The translations under genes and the position numbers were made by a program. This document shows positions 18,371 through 26,910 of a stretch of 64,000 nt of DNA, piece by piece. The stretch comes from Mycobacterium seoulense (GTDB lineage: Bacteria; Actinomycetota; Actinomycetes; Mycobacteriales; Mycobacteriaceae): NCBI RefSeq assembly GCF_010731595.1, contig NZ_AP022582.1, forward strand, positions 3,968,001 through 4,032,000, written 5' to 3'. Each line of letters begins with the position of its first letter. Within the stretch, counting starts at the first letter, position 1. The notes below the pieces were generated by a model. The model saw only the letters and a program-made list of their open reading frames with translations. It did not search any database and was not told the origin of the DNA.

Positions 18371-18850
18371 TTAGGGAGCCGCGAAGTCACCCACCACGGT
18401 CATCTTGGTGCCGTCGGAGGCGGTGGCGAAGCCGCCCGCGGTGAAAGCGCAGTTCACGATGATCGCTCGGTGTGGAGGGCTTTGCATCCACGAGTCGAGG
18501 GCCTGGGTGGGATTCGCCGCTGACCCAGTGCCCCAATAAACGATCTCACCCGTGGCGGGGGTCCGGTTGTAGCCGGCTTCTGCGATGCGCGTCCGCGGCG
18601 AAGAGCCGTCCGAACCGATATGCCCGCTTAAACCGGTGCGCAGCATGTCGTCGGCGTGCCGCTGCGCTGCCACCCTCAACCGCGGGTCGTCTGTGAGTGG
18701 CCCGCAAGGCTGACGAAGCCCGCTGACGCCGCCGTACAGCACAGCAACGGAGTCGTCTGCGCGCGCGACGAATTCAGAAACGGTGCCGGCCGTCGCGATG
18801 ACGACACAACACAGCGAGAAGCTGGCGACGAGTTCGACTTTCTTCGTCAT
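18371..18850 (-). CDS. secreted CAP-domain (SCP-like) protein
   Basis: A 159-residue exported protein from the ATG at 18850 (MTKKVELVASF); the longer frame to 19138 adds unlikely sequence. The signal peptide has a hydrophobic core SFSLCCVVIATAGTV with cleavage near VARA. The CAP domain shows AAQRHADDML, SGHIGSDGSSPRTRI and the SPPHRAIIVNCAF block; the His residues are possible metal ligands. Bacterial CAP proteins are secreted and of mostly unknown role. It is convergent with the 17760 gene. Confidence 0.82.
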   Translation of the reverse strand: MTKKVELVASFSLCCVVIATAGTVSEFVARADDSVAVLYGGVSGLRQPCGPLTDDPRLRVAAQRHADDMLRTGLSGHIGSDGSSPRTRIAEAGYNRTPATGEIVYWGTGSAANPTQALDSWMQSPPHRAIIVNCAFTAGGFATASDGTKMTVVGDFAAP

Positions 18851-19237
18851 GTGGCCTCTTACTGCGTGCCTTGCAGTGCTCAGTAAGGCAATGCTATCCA
18901 CCTTCGGCCACGCATGGCCCAGAATCGCAATCCACTCGCTGCACCGACATGCGCCGCGCTGAGAACGCAAACGAGCGACCCTGCCCGGTAGGAGGTGAAG
19001 GTCTTTGGCGGTGGCGGAGCACTCGCGTCGGGCCTGCCCTGAGAGCACGGATGTGCGCTGGCTCAGGTAACGGCTGCACCCTGCTCGGGGCCGGAACCGC
19101 CGCTGACGAATTGGATGCCACCCCCGAAAACGGTGCACTCACAATGAAGAAGGGTAGCCAGCCAGGCGGACAATCGGCTTTGCGTCGACCGCATTGAATG
19201 CGATCGGAACCACACCGGCTTTTGCTATGCTCCGCCC
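18851..19237. other. intergenic region, no gene seen
   Basis: Divergent spacer between the CAP protein gene and the methyltransferase. It should carry both promoters, but I see no convincing -35/-10 pair or dyad. Open frames on either strand here look unlike protein families. An imperfect hairpin, TTACTG...CAGTAA, lies close to the CAP start (about 18858-18885). Confidence 0.4.
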
Positions 19238-20080
19238 ATGGCGCTCCAAGGCCAAGAGCGCAACCTTCGCGGCCTGCTTCTTTGCAAGGTCAATGAGAAG
19301 TATGCGCACTATATTTACGAGTACTTCTACCAGAAGTTCTTGTATCGCTACTTAACCCGCCGGCTTGCCGCGAATGATGTTTTGTTCTTCAACTATGGCT
19401 ACGAAGAGGACCCGCCAATGGGGGTGCCGCTGTCCCCCTCGGACGAGCCCCACAGGTTCTTTATCCAGCTTTATCACCGCACGGCGACTCAGGTCGATCT
19501 CTACGGTAAAGACGTGCTGGAGGTCGGTTGCGGCCACGGCGGTGGGGCCTCATACCTCATGCGCACCCTGCAACCGGCCTCCTACACCGGACTGGATTTG
19601 AACTCGGCAGGTATCGCCTTTTGCCGGAAAAGGCACAAGGTGGCCGGTCTGGAATTCTTGCAAGGCGACGCCGAAAACTTGCCATTCCCCGACCAATCCT
19701 TCGACGCGGTGATCAATATCGAATCCTCACACCTCTACTCTCAGTTTCCCCGTTTTCTCGCAGAGGTGGCGCGCGTGCTGCGCCCGGAAGGCCATCTTCT
19801 GTACGCCGATTTCCGATACGCGGACTGTATTGCCGGCTGGGAAGCGCAGTTAGCCGACGCGCCTCTTCGGGCGCTCTCGCACCGGGTGATCAATTTAGAA
19901 GTCGTGCGCGCGATGGAGCAAAACGCACAATGGTGGGTGGCGTTCGTCAATGCCGTTGTGCCTGCAGTCGCACGCAGCGTTATCGCGGCCCGCGGCCACC
20001 GGCTCGTGTGCGGAGCGTACGAGGGTCTGCAGAGTGGGGGCACCACGGAATACCGGATGTACTGCTTTGCGAAGGCGTGA
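19238..20080 (+). CDS. SAM methyltransferase, phthiotriol/phenolphthiotriol type (Rv2952-like)
   Basis: A 280-residue class I methyltransferase close to the M. tuberculosis Rv2952 family, which O-methylates phthiotriol or glycosylated phenolphthiotriol dimycocerosates. Shared signatures are FFNYGYEEDPPMGVPL, YHRTATQVDLYG, the SAM-binding VLEVGCGHGGGASYLMRTL at about residues 93-111, GDAENLPFPDQSFDAV and the C-terminal YRMYCF. No PKS or phthiocerol biosynthesis gene is nearby, so the substrate may be another lipid. The start is well supported by the preceding sequence lacking coding character. It runs toward the tRNA-Ser gene. Confidence 0.85.
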   Translation: MALQGQERNLRGLLLCKVNEKYAHYIYEYFYQKFLYRYLTRRLAANDVLFFNYGYEEDPPMGVPLSPSDEPHRFFIQLYHRTATQVDLYGKDVLEVGCGHGGGASYLMRTLQPASYTGLDLNSAGIAFCRKRHKVAGLEFLQGDAENLPFPDQSFDAVINIESSHLYSQFPRFLAEVARVLRPEGHLLYADFRYADCIAGWEAQLADAPLRALSHRVINLEVVRAMEQNAQWWVAFVNAVVPAVARSVIAARGHRLVCGAYEGLQSGGTTEYRMYCFAKA

Positions 20081-20133
20081 TCCAGCCTCGCGTTCCGCGA
20101 GATCGCCTCGCGAGAACGCAATAGCGGTCAGTT

Positions 20134-20223
20134 TGGCGGTGGCGGAGGGATTTGAACCCTCGGACGGTGTTAGCCGTCACACGCTTTCGAGGCGTGCTCC
20201 TTAGGCCGCTCGGACACGCCACC
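20134..20223 (-). tRNA. tRNA-Ser (anticodon CGA)
   Basis: A class II tRNA on the minus strand. The acceptor arms GGTGGCG (5' end at 20223) and CGCCACC pair completely, the discriminator is G, and CCA is encoded (20134-20136). The T-arm contains GGGTTCAAATCCC, the anticodon stem is CACGC/GCGTG, and the loop CTCGAAA gives anticodon CGA (20187-20189), reading UCG serine codons. A long variable arm, as expected for tRNA-Ser, follows the anticodon stem. The gene lies just upstream of tadA-direction genes, as in the M. tuberculosis tadA region. Confidence 0.95.
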
Positions 20224-20252
20224 GCCGTGCAGCTTACCGAACGGTCGGCCCC

Positions 20253-20711
20253 TTACCCCAATCGCTGGCGCGCGAAGAAGGCTTCGAGCGGTGCGGCGCA
20301 CTCTTCGGCAAGCACGCCGCCGCGCACTTCGGGGCGATGATTGAGCCGCCGATCGCGGACCACGTCCCACAACGATCCGACCGCGCCCGTCTTGGGCTCC
20401 CACGCGCCGAACACCAGCCGGCCGACACGGGCCAGGACGAGCGCGCCGGCGCACATCGTGCACGGTTCGACGGTGACCGCCAGCGTGGCGCCCTCCAGTC
20501 GCCACCCGTCTCCGAGCGCGCCGGCCGCCGCGCGCAGCGCCAGGATCTCGGCGTGCGCCGTGGGGTCGCCCAGGGCTTCCCGGGCATTCACCGCGCGGGC
20601 CAGCTCGGTTCCGTCGGCGCCGACCACCACCGCACCGATGGGCACATCGCGCGGACCCGCCGTCGCGGCGACCGACAACGCGGTGCGGATAAGGTCTTCG
20701 TCAGCGATCAC
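20253..20711 (-). CDS. tadA: tRNA-specific adenosine deaminase TadA
   Basis: A 152-residue deaminase that converts A34 to inosine in tRNA-Arg(ACG). The zinc site is intact: His and catalytic Glu in HAEIL and the two Cys in PCTMC. The GTG at 20711 gives a product of the same length as the M. tuberculosis protein and starts VIADEDLIRTAL; the longer start at 20756 would encode part of the repeat array, so I reject it. The gene lies downstream of its conserved partner (20851-21372), now separated from it by the repeats. The substrate tRNA-Arg(ACG) is the one whose 3' half appears at 42815. Confidence 0.93.
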   Translation of the reverse strand: MIADEDLIRTALSVAATAGPRDVPIGAVVVGADGTELARAVNAREALGDPTAHAEILALRAAAGALGDGWRLEGATLAVTVEPCTMCAGALVLARVGRLVFGAWEPKTGAVGSLWDVVRDRRLNHRPEVRGGVLAEECAAPLEAFFARQRLG

Positions 20712-20860
20712 CGACCGGGGCTGATGGCGGCGACCCGCTGCGCCCGGCTGCGTCATTCGTGGCGACCCGCTGCGCCCGGCTGCGTCATTCGTGGCGACCC
20801 GCTGCGCCCGGCTACGGCCGCGCTTGCGATCGCCACGGCCGCGCTTGCGATCACCGACCG
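20704..20860. repeat. MIRU-like tandem repeat array at a gene junction
   Basis: Two complete 32-bp units (20729-20760 and 20761-20792) and a partial third are followed by two 21-bp units (20815-20835, 20836-20856). The block is bracketed by a 14-bp direct repeat, GCGATCACCGACCG, at 20704-20717 and 20847-20860. One copy holds the tadA GTG start, the other the TGA stop of the upstream gene. The consensus (GCGACCCGCTGCGCCCGGCTGCG) recurs at 38,191-38,235. Confidence 0.85.
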
Positions 20861-21372
20861 ATGCGGTCGATCACGGCCGACAGCTGGTCGGCGAAGCCCA
20901 TCTCCCTGGCGATGCGGCCGAGCTGCTCGTCCGCGTACAGGTCGGCCTCGTCGAGGATGACGCCCAGTACCGCCTCGGGCAGCCCGATGTCGGACAACAA
21001 CCCGAGGTCGCCCTCCTCGAAGGGGTCGGAATCCTCCAGGTCCTCGGGGTCGATGTCGGCATCCAGCTTGTCCAGCACCTCGGCGGCGATGTCGTAGTCC
21101 AGCGCGGCGGTGGCGTCCGACAACAGCAGGCGCGTCCCCGACGGCGCGGGGCGCACGATCACGAAGAACTCGTCATCCACGTCGAGCAGCCCGAACACGG
21201 CGCCGGCGCTGCGTAACTCCCGCAGCTCCGTCTCGGCGGCGTTGAGGCTCGTCAGCGATTTCCGGGCCATCGGGGCACACCGCCACTGGCCCTCCTCGCG
21301 GACGACCGCCACGCCGAAACCGTCCGGCGTATCGGCGGACAGGCCTTGGGCAGGGGCCCGTTGTGCTCCCAT
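20851..21372 (-). CDS. tRNA adenosine deaminase-associated protein (Rv3753c-like)
   Basis: A 173-residue cytoplasmic protein always found beside tadA in actinobacteria. It has the family blocks [29 protein letters not shown], an acidic stretch ([20 protein letters not shown]) and a helical end [20 protein letters not shown]. No catalytic motif is visible and its function is unknown; the constant linkage suggests it helps TadA. The TGA stop lies inside the 14-bp repeat flanking the array, so the original stop probably overlapped the tadA GTG start. Confidence 0.88.
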   Translation of the reverse strand: MGAQRAPAQGLSADTPDGFGVAVVREEGQWRCAPMARKSLTSLNAAETELRELRSAGAVFGLLDVDDEFFVIVRPAPSGTRLLLSDATAALDYDIAAEVLDKLDADIDPEDLEDSDPFEEGDLGLLSDIGLPEAVLGVILDEADLYADEQLGRIAREMGFADQLSAVIDRIGR

Positions 21373-21475
21373 GGCCGCTTACGGTAGTCGCAGACCAGCC
21401 CCCGTGACCAGATGGAGCCGGACACGGCGGCATCTGGACGCAGCATCGCCGCCGGGTTGTGCCAACCTTGCTTTT

Positions 21476-22447
21476 GTGGCTCGCCCTGTTTCTCAACCAC
21501 CGGTGTGCGTGCTCGGGCTGGGGCTGATCGGGGGCTCGATCATGCGGGCCGCCACGGCGGCCGGCCGGGAAGTGTTCGGCTACAACCGATCGGTGGAAGG
21601 CGCGCATGGGGCCTCCGCCGACGGTTTCGACGCCACCACCGACCTCACCGCGACATTGACGCGCGCCGCCGACACCGGCGCGCTGATCGTGCTCGCAGTG
21701 CCCATGCCGGCGATGGCCGGCATGCTCGCCCACGTCGGCGAACTGGCCCCGACCTGCCCGTTGACCGACGTGACAAGCGTCAAACGGGCGGTGCTCGACG
21801 AGGTCATCGCCGCCGGTCTGCAGCAGCGTTTCGTCGGGGGCCACCCGATGACCGGCACCGCCCATTCCGGTTGGGCCGCCGGTAACCCCCACCTGTTCAC
21901 CAGGGCACCGTGGGTGGTCAGCGTGGACGACCACGTCGACCCGACGGTGTGGTCCATGGTGATGACGCTGGCGCTGGATTGCGGTGCGGTGGTGGTGCCG
22001 GCCAAGTCCGACGACCACGACGCCGCGGCGGCGGCCATCTCGCATCTGCCGCACCTGCTTGCCGAGGCGCTGGCCGTCATCGCGGCAGACGTCCCGCTGG
22101 CCTTCGCGCTGGCTGCCGGATCGTTCCGGGACGGGACGCGGGTGGCGGCCACCGCCCCGGACCTGGTGCGGGCGATGTGTGAGGGCAACTCCGACCAGCT
22201 GGTGCCGACGGCCGACCGGGTCATCGAGTTGCTGAGCCGGGCTCGCGAGTCGCTGGCCGGGCACAACTCGGTGGCCGAGCTCGTCGAGGCCGGGCACGCG
22301 GCACGCACGCGCTACGACAGCTTCCCGCGTTCCGACATCTTCCACGTCATCGTCGGCGCCGAGAACTGGCGCGAGGAGTTGGCCGCCGCCGGCCGGGCGG
22401 GTGGGGTGATCAGATCCGCTCTGCCAAGCCTGGATAGTCGACGATGA
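21476..22447 (+). CDS. tyrA: prephenate dehydrogenase
   Basis: A 323-residue enzyme of tyrosine synthesis, oxidising prephenate to 4-hydroxyphenylpyruvate with NAD. The Rossmann loop is [15 protein letters not shown], and the family blocks [20 protein letters not shown] and [11 protein letters not shown] are intact; His in GHPM and SHLPH are active-site residues. The GTG at 21476 is chosen as the nearest start with upstream non-family sequence; GTG at 21503 is possible and would shorten it by 9 residues. It diverges from the tadA-associated gene and overlaps the convergent next gene by 38 bp. Confidence 0.93.
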   Translation: MARPVSQPPVCVLGLGLIGGSIMRAATAAGREVFGYNRSVEGAHGASADGFDATTDLTATLTRAADTGALIVLAVPMPAMAGMLAHVGELAPTCPLTDVTSVKRAVLDEVIAAGLQQRFVGGHPMTGTAHSGWAAGNPHLFTRAPWVVSVDDHVDPTVWSMVMTLALDCGAVVVPAKSDDHDAAAAAISHLPHLLAEALAVIAADVPLAFALAAGSFRDGTRVAATAPDLVRAMCEGNSDQLVPTADRVIELLSRARESLAGHNSVAELVEAGHAARTRYDSFPRSDIFHVIVGAENWREELAAAGRAGGVIRSALPSLDSRR

Positions 22448-23009
22448 AACCCTCTTCGTCGACGCTTACCGTGGTGTCGGCGACCGGGGAGCGCAGCTTG
22501 ATGCCAGCGGGGCCGCCCGAGCTGGTGTAGCTGACGACTTCTGGAGTGATGGACATCTCGGGCAGGTTGACGTACACCACCGGCAGCGTGACCGGGTCCG
22601 CCCGTTCATGGAGGCCGAGCCGCCGGATGGGTAGCGCGTTGAAGAACGGGCTGAACACCACGTCGCAGTCGAGGGCGCCCTGGTACGCCGCGCGGCGCTC
22701 GCCCTGATGGTCGGTGACCAGCCACATGTTCTCTTCGTCACGGGCGATCGACAGCACGCGTTCCCGCTCGGCCAGCGTGACCGTCATCCCGAGCCGCTTG
22801 GTGGCGCCGGTCTCGTCGGTCTGCAGGTCGTAATATGCCCCGAATGCCGGGTTGGTTGCGGTGGCGGCGGCCACGATGCGGCCGTTCGCCTTGATTCTCT
22901 TGCCGGACACCTGGATTCGTACCGATTCCATTCGCGATACGTCCTGTGCACGCCAGGTGAGCATCGCCTGCCACACGCGCCGAGTCGAATCAGAGGAATC
23001 TGCGTTCAC
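22410..23009 (-). CDS. putative glycolipid-binding protein (Rv3755c-like)
   Basis: A 199-residue protein of the putative glycolipid-binding family (PF06475 type), mostly beta structure. Landmarks are [21 protein letters not shown] near the N-terminus, [14 protein letters not shown], and the strongly conserved [19 protein letters not shown] followed by a Val/Tyr-rich strand region. No signal peptide, so it is probably cytoplasmic. The C-terminal 38 bp overlap the convergent tyrA end. The upstream end abuts the proZ stop. The function is inferred from the family name only. Confidence 0.8.
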   Translation of the reverse strand: MNADSSDSTRRVWQAMLTWRAQDVSRMESVRIQVSGKRIKANGRIVAAATATNPAFGAYYDLQTDETGATKRLGMTVTLAERERVLSIARDEENMWLVTDHQGERRAAYQGALDCDVVFSPFFNALPIRRLGLHERADPVTLPVVYVNLPEMSITPEVVSYTSSGGPAGIKLRSPVADTTVSVDEEGFIVDYPGLAERI

Positions 23010-23738
23010 TCATCTACCGTAAATCGTGGCCGCCACCCGTGATGTACCTGCCCGGTCCTCACGCCATCGGGCGGCCTTGCGCAGCCGGCCGGTGCCCGGG
23101 ACCGACGCCCACACCGTCAACGCCAGCAGTCCGTCGAGCGCAAGCGCCAACGCGGCCACCATCAAGGCGCCGACCAGCGCGAGGTGAAACTCGCGCTCCT
23201 TGATTCCGTCGATCAGGTACCTGCCCAGGCCGCCGAGGCTGGCATAGGCCGCGACCGTCGCAGTGGCGACCACCTGCAGCGTCGCGCTGCGCAACCCGCC
23301 CAGGATCAACGGCAGCGCGTTGCGCGCCTCCACCCACAACACCTGGGCCTCCGTCATACCCATCGCGCGGGCGGCGTCGACCACGGTCGGCTCGACGCTG
23401 GCGATGCCGGCATACGTGCCGGCCAGCAGCGCCGGGACACCCAGCAGCATCAGGGCGACCAACGGCGGCCCCATGCCCAGCCCGAACACCAGCGTCCCGA
23501 GCAGCAGCACGCCCAGCGTCGGCAGCGCCCGCAACCCGTTGACCGCGCCCACCACCAGCAGGGTGCCGCGGCCGGTGTGCCCGATGATGAGCCCGGCCGG
23601 GACGGCGATCAGGGCCGAGGCGCCCACGGCGGCGGCCGTGTACTCGAGATGCTCCAAGACACGCGCCGCCAGCCCGACCGGGCCGGCCCAGTTGTCGAGG
23701 GTCAACAGGTAGGCGACGGCCCGCTGCACGAAGTTCAT
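23010..23738 (-). CDS. proZ: osmoprotectant ABC transporter permease ProZ
   Basis: A 242-residue integral membrane permease with six predicted helices and the cytoplasmic EAA loop ARAMGMTEAQVLWVEARNALP that docks on the ATPase. It is the last of four genes for a glycine betaine/choline/proline-type importer. The ATG at 23738 overlaps the proW stop by 4 bp, giving translational coupling. Substrate preference is not readable from sequence. Confidence 0.92.
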   Translation of the reverse strand: MNFVQRAVAYLLTLDNWAGPVGLAARVLEHLEYTAAAVGASALIAVPAGLIIGHTGRGTLLVVGAVNGLRALPTLGVLLLGTLVFGLGMGPPLVALMLLGVPALLAGTYAGIASVEPTVVDAARAMGMTEAQVLWVEARNALPLILGGLRSATLQVVATATVAAYASLGGLGRYLIDGIKEREFHLALVGALMVAALALALDGLLALTVWASVPGTGRLRKAARWREDRAGTSRVAATIYGR

Positions 23739-24421
23739 CGCGCGCCGCCCACGATCGGGGCCACCACCGACCGGCGGCGCGGCGTGCGCTCGGTGCGCTC
23801 CCACGGCGTGGCCAGCCGGCCGCCCACCACGATCAGTGCGTCGATGACGATCGCCAGGACGAACAGCGCGATGATGCCCGCGAGGATCTGGTCGCTCTTG
23901 TTGGTCTGGTAGCCCTCGGTGAACCAGGTGCCCAGGCCGCCGATGCCGATCACCGAACCCACCGAGACCATTGCGATGTTGGTGACCACCACCACCCGCA
24001 ACCCTGCCACCAGAACCGGGATAGACAGCGGCAGTTCAACTTTCAGCATCCGGGCGGTCGGCGAGTAGCCGACCGCGGTGGCGGCGTCGCGCACCTGCGC
24101 CGGCACCGCGTCCAGCGCTTCGAGCACGGCTCGCACCAGCAGCGCCGCGGTGTAGGCGGTCAGTGCGACCACGACGTTGGCCTCGTCGAGGATGCGGGTC
24201 CCGATGATCGTCGGTAAGACCACGAACAGCGCCAGCGACGGGATGGTGAACACGACGCTCGCGGCCGCGGTCGTCAGCCGGCGCGCAACCGGTGCGCGCT
24301 GCACCGCCGCGCCCAGCGGGACCGCGACCGCCAGGCCGATCAGCACCGGCACCAACGACAGCCGCAGATGGATGACGACCAGCGCCCAGGCGTCGTCGAG
24401 GTGGGTGAGCAGGTAGTGCAT
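23735..24421 (-). CDS. proW: osmoprotectant ABC transporter permease ProW
   Basis: A 228-residue membrane permease, second of a heterodimer with ProZ. It has about six hydrophobic helices and the ATPase-contact loop DAATAVGYSPTARMLKVELPLSIP. The C-terminus (ERTPRRRSVVAP) is basic and cytoplasmic. It lies 12 bp after the proV stop and overlaps proZ by 4 bp. The order proX-proV-proW-proZ matches M. tuberculosis Rv3759c-Rv3756c. Confidence 0.92.
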   Translation of the reverse strand: MHYLLTHLDDAWALVVIHLRLSLVPVLIGLAVAVPLGAAVQRAPVARRLTTAAASVVFTIPSLALFVVLPTIIGTRILDEANVVVALTAYTAALLVRAVLEALDAVPAQVRDAATAVGYSPTARMLKVELPLSIPVLVAGLRVVVVTNIAMVSVGSVIGIGGLGTWFTEGYQTNKSDQILAGIIALFVLAIVIDALIVVGGRLATPWERTERTPRRRSVVAPIVGGAR

Positions 24422-24433
24422 GGCGATGTCCCG

Positions 24434-25522
24434 TCAGGTCCTTCGTCGGGCTTCGACCGCGGCCAGCACGTCGCCGGCCAGCACACCGCCGATGACCCGG
24501 CCGCCGTCGTCAACCGCGACGCCCACGCCCGAGGGCGACGACAGCGCCGCGTCGAGCGCGTGGCTCAGATTCCCGCGGGGCCGGAACAGCGAGCCGATGC
24601 CACTCATGCTGTCGGACAGCGACGCGCCGGCTCGATGCCGGCGCAGCCCTTCGCTGTCGATCCAGCCAAGCGGCGCGCCCGCACCGTCCACCACCACCGC
24701 CCAGCCGTCGGGCGGGGTGGCGGGCAGGTCGTCCGCCGGTATCCGCTCGACGTCGTGCAGCGGTAGGCCAGCGGCGTCGATGAGCTGTAACCACCGATAG
24801 CCGCGACCCAGGCCGATGAACCTGGCCACGAAGTCGTTCGCGGGCCGCGACAGCAGCCGCGCGGGTTCGTCGTACTGCTGCAACGAGCCGGCCCGAAAGA
24901 CCGCGACCCGGTCGGCGAGTTTGAGCGCTTCATCGATGTCGTGCGTGACGAAGACGATCGTCTTCCGCAATTCGCTTTGCAGGCGCAGAATTTCGTTCTG
25001 CAGTTCGAGGCGGACCACGGGGTCGACGGCCGAGAACGGCTCGTCCATCAACAGGATGGGCGGGTCGGCGGCCAGTGCACGCGCCACGCCGACGCGTTGT
25101 TGCTCACCACCGGAGAGCTGCCCGGGGTAGCGCGTGGCCAGCTTGGTGTCGAGCCCCACGCGTTCGAGCACCTCATAGGCGGCGGCGCGGGCCGCCCGGC
25201 GCGACTGCCCTTTGAGCACCGGAACCGTTGCGACGTTGTCGATCACCCGCAGGTGCGGCATCAGGCCGGCGTGCTGGATGACATAGCCGATGCCGAGGCG
25301 CAGGCGCACCGGGTCGAGGGTGGACACATCCACGCCGTCGACGGCGATGGTGCCGGACGTGGGCTCGATCATGCGATTGACCATGCGCAGCGCCGTGGTC
25401 TTACCGCTGCCCGACGAACCGACGAAGACGGTCAACTTCCCGTTCGGGACCACCAGGCTCAACCGGTCAACCGCGGTGGTCCCGTCGGCAAAGTCCTTGC
25501 TGACCTCGTCGAAGACGATCAT
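24434..25522 (-). CDS. proV: osmoprotectant ABC transporter ATPase ProV
   Basis: A 362-residue ATPase energising the ProW/ProZ permease. It shows Walker A GSSGSGKTT near residue 39, the signature LSGGEQQRVGVARAL, Walker B ILLMDEPFSAVDP and the H-loop VTHDIDEAL. The C-terminal part (residues about 260-360) is a CBS-type sensor region, typical of osmoregulated OpuA-like ATPases. The ATG at 25522 overlaps the proX stop by 4 bp; an upstream start at 25561 is unlikely. It probably couples transport to ionic strength. Confidence 0.93.
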   Translation of the reverse strand: MIVFDEVSKDFADGTTAVDRLSLVVPNGKLTVFVGSSGSGKTTALRMVNRMIEPTSGTIAVDGVDVSTLDPVRLRLGIGYVIQHAGLMPHLRVIDNVATVPVLKGQSRRAARAAAYEVLERVGLDTKLATRYPGQLSGGEQQRVGVARALAADPPILLMDEPFSAVDPVVRLELQNEILRLQSELRKTIVFVTHDIDEALKLADRVAVFRAGSLQQYDEPARLLSRPANDFVARFIGLGRGYRWLQLIDAAGLPLHDVERIPADDLPATPPDGWAVVVDGAGAPLGWIDSEGLRRHRAGASLSDSMSGIGSLFRPRGNLSHALDAALSSPSGVGVAVDDGGRVIGGVLAGDVLAAVEARRRT

Positions 25523-26466
25523 TGTCCCACGGGATGGTTGAAGCCGTTGTCGCGCAGCCATTTCCGCGCGGCCTGATCCGGATCGACGCCGGAGTTCCCA
25601 GCCACCGCGGCGTTGAGCCCGGCCACCCCCGCGGTGGTCAGCCTCGCCGACACGGCGTCCAGCACCTGCTTGAGCCGGTCCGACTTCTTCAGCGAATTGA
25701 CCAGCGGCACAATGTTGCCCGCCACGAAGTTGTGTTCGGGGTCTTCGAGCACCACCAAATGCTCCTGGGGGATGGCGGGGGACGTGGTGAAAACGTTGGC
25801 GGCGTTGACCCTTCCCTCCACCAGGGCGCGCACCGTCACCGCGCCCCCACCGTCGTTGATCGCGACGAAGTTGCCCGGCCTGATGTCGAGTCCGTACTTC
25901 TGCCGAAGTCCGGGCAGGCCGGCCGGCCGGTTCGCGAACGCCGAGGGCGCCCCGAACCGCACCTCCGCCGAATGCGGCGCCAGGTCGGCGATTGTCTTCA
26001 GCTTCCAGGAAGCGGCCGTCCCGCCGGTCACGGTCACGGTGTCGGTGTCGGTGGCCGGCGAAGGCGTCAGGATCGTCAAATCCCCCGGGAGCCTGCGGTC
26101 GAGCTCCAACTCGACGGCGCCGAGCATGGTTGCCGTCGACTCGGGCGCAAAGTAGAGCAGCAGGTTGCCGACGTACTCCGGCACCAGGTCGATGGAATGG
26201 TCTTCGAGTGCAGGAATGTAGGTCTCTCGACTACCGATCCCCATCCGCCGTCCGACATCGAACCCGTTGGCCTGCAACGCCTGTGCGTATATCTCGGCGA
26301 TGATCTGCGATTCCGGGAAGTCGCCGGATCCCACGACGATGGACTTCGGGCTGCGGACCTCGGCGCTCAGCGGGTCCGAACTGCTGCACGCCGCGAGAAG
26401 ACCGATGGCCGTGAGCCACACCGCCGCCTGGATGATCGCGCGGTGCGCGCGCGACGGCATCCTCAT
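25519..26466 (-). CDS. proX: osmoprotectant-binding lipoprotein ProX
   Basis: A 315-residue OpuBC-type periplasmic binding lipoprotein that captures betaine, choline or related solutes for ProVWZ. A basic N-terminus (MRMPSRAHR) precedes a hydrophobic helix ending in a lipobox, LLAAC, so the mature protein is anchored. Binding-protein landmarks are IVVGSGDFPESQIIAEIYAQ and LVPEYVGNLLLYF. The ATG at 26466 gives the same length as the M. tuberculosis homologue; starts at 26487 and 26460 are alternatives. It is the first gene of the operon, so the main promoter should lie in the 99-bp divergent gap to the LapA-like gene. Confidence 0.93.
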   Translation of the reverse strand: MRMPSRAHRAIIQAAVWLTAIGLLAACSSSDPLSAEVRSPKSIVVGSGDFPESQIIAEIYAQALQANGFDVGRRMGIGSRETYIPALEDHSIDLVPEYVGNLLLYFAPESTATMLGAVELELDRRLPGDLTILTPSPATDTDTVTVTGGTAASWKLKTIADLAPHSAEVRFGAPSAFANRPAGLPGLRQKYGLDIRPGNFVAINDGGGAVTVRALVEGRVNAANVFTTSPAIPQEHLVVLEDPEHNFVAGNIVPLVNSLKKSDRLKQVLDAVSARLTTAGVAGLNAAVAGNSGVDPDQAARKWLRDNGFNHPVGQ

Positions 26467-26565
26467 ACCGCCGACACTAACGTCCAAATCGCCAGTGCGC
26501 GGTGACGAGCGGACCGGTTGCGCCGTTTGGTTTCATTCTGTGCCGGATCGGACAAAGATGACACT

Positions 26566-26907
26566 ATGAGCAGCCACCCCCCTGCCTCGCCCAGCCAGCC
26601 GCCACCCACGCCCGCGTCCAAGCCGGGCACGGCGCCCAAGGAACCGGCTATCCGGTTCACCCGCGCCGGCGCGCTGTGGTCATCCTTGATCGCCGGCTTC
26701 CTGATTCTGATTCTCTTGCTGATCTTCATCACCCAGAACACGGCGGAGACGCCGTTTACGTTCTTGGGCTGGCACTGGAACCTTCCGCTGGGGGTGGCCA
26801 TCCTGCTGGCGGCCGTGGTCGGCGGTCTGATCACGGTGGCGGTCGGGACCGCGCGAATGCTGCAACTGCGCCGGGCGGCCAAGAAGCACCACGCGGCGTC
26901 GCGCTAG
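26566..26907 (+). CDS. LapA-like two-helix membrane protein (Rv3760-like)
   Basis: A 113-residue membrane protein. The N-terminal 30 residues are Pro/Ser rich (SHPPASPSQPPPTPASKPGT) and cytoplasmic, then two hydrophobic helices follow (about residues 42-64 and 76-99) separated by the short loop QNTAETPFTFLGWHWNLPLG that marks the LapA/DUF1049 family, and a basic tail RRAAKKHH. The family is linked to membrane and lipopolysaccharide functions in other bacteria; its mycobacterial role is unknown. The ATG at 26566 is used, not the earlier frame opening. Confidence 0.85.
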   Translation: MSSHPPASPSQPPPTPASKPGTAPKEPAIRFTRAGALWSSLIAGFLILILLLIFITQNTAETPFTFLGWHWNLPLGVAILLAAVVGGLITVAVGTARMLQLRRAAKKHHAASR

Positions 26908-26910
26908 GGG

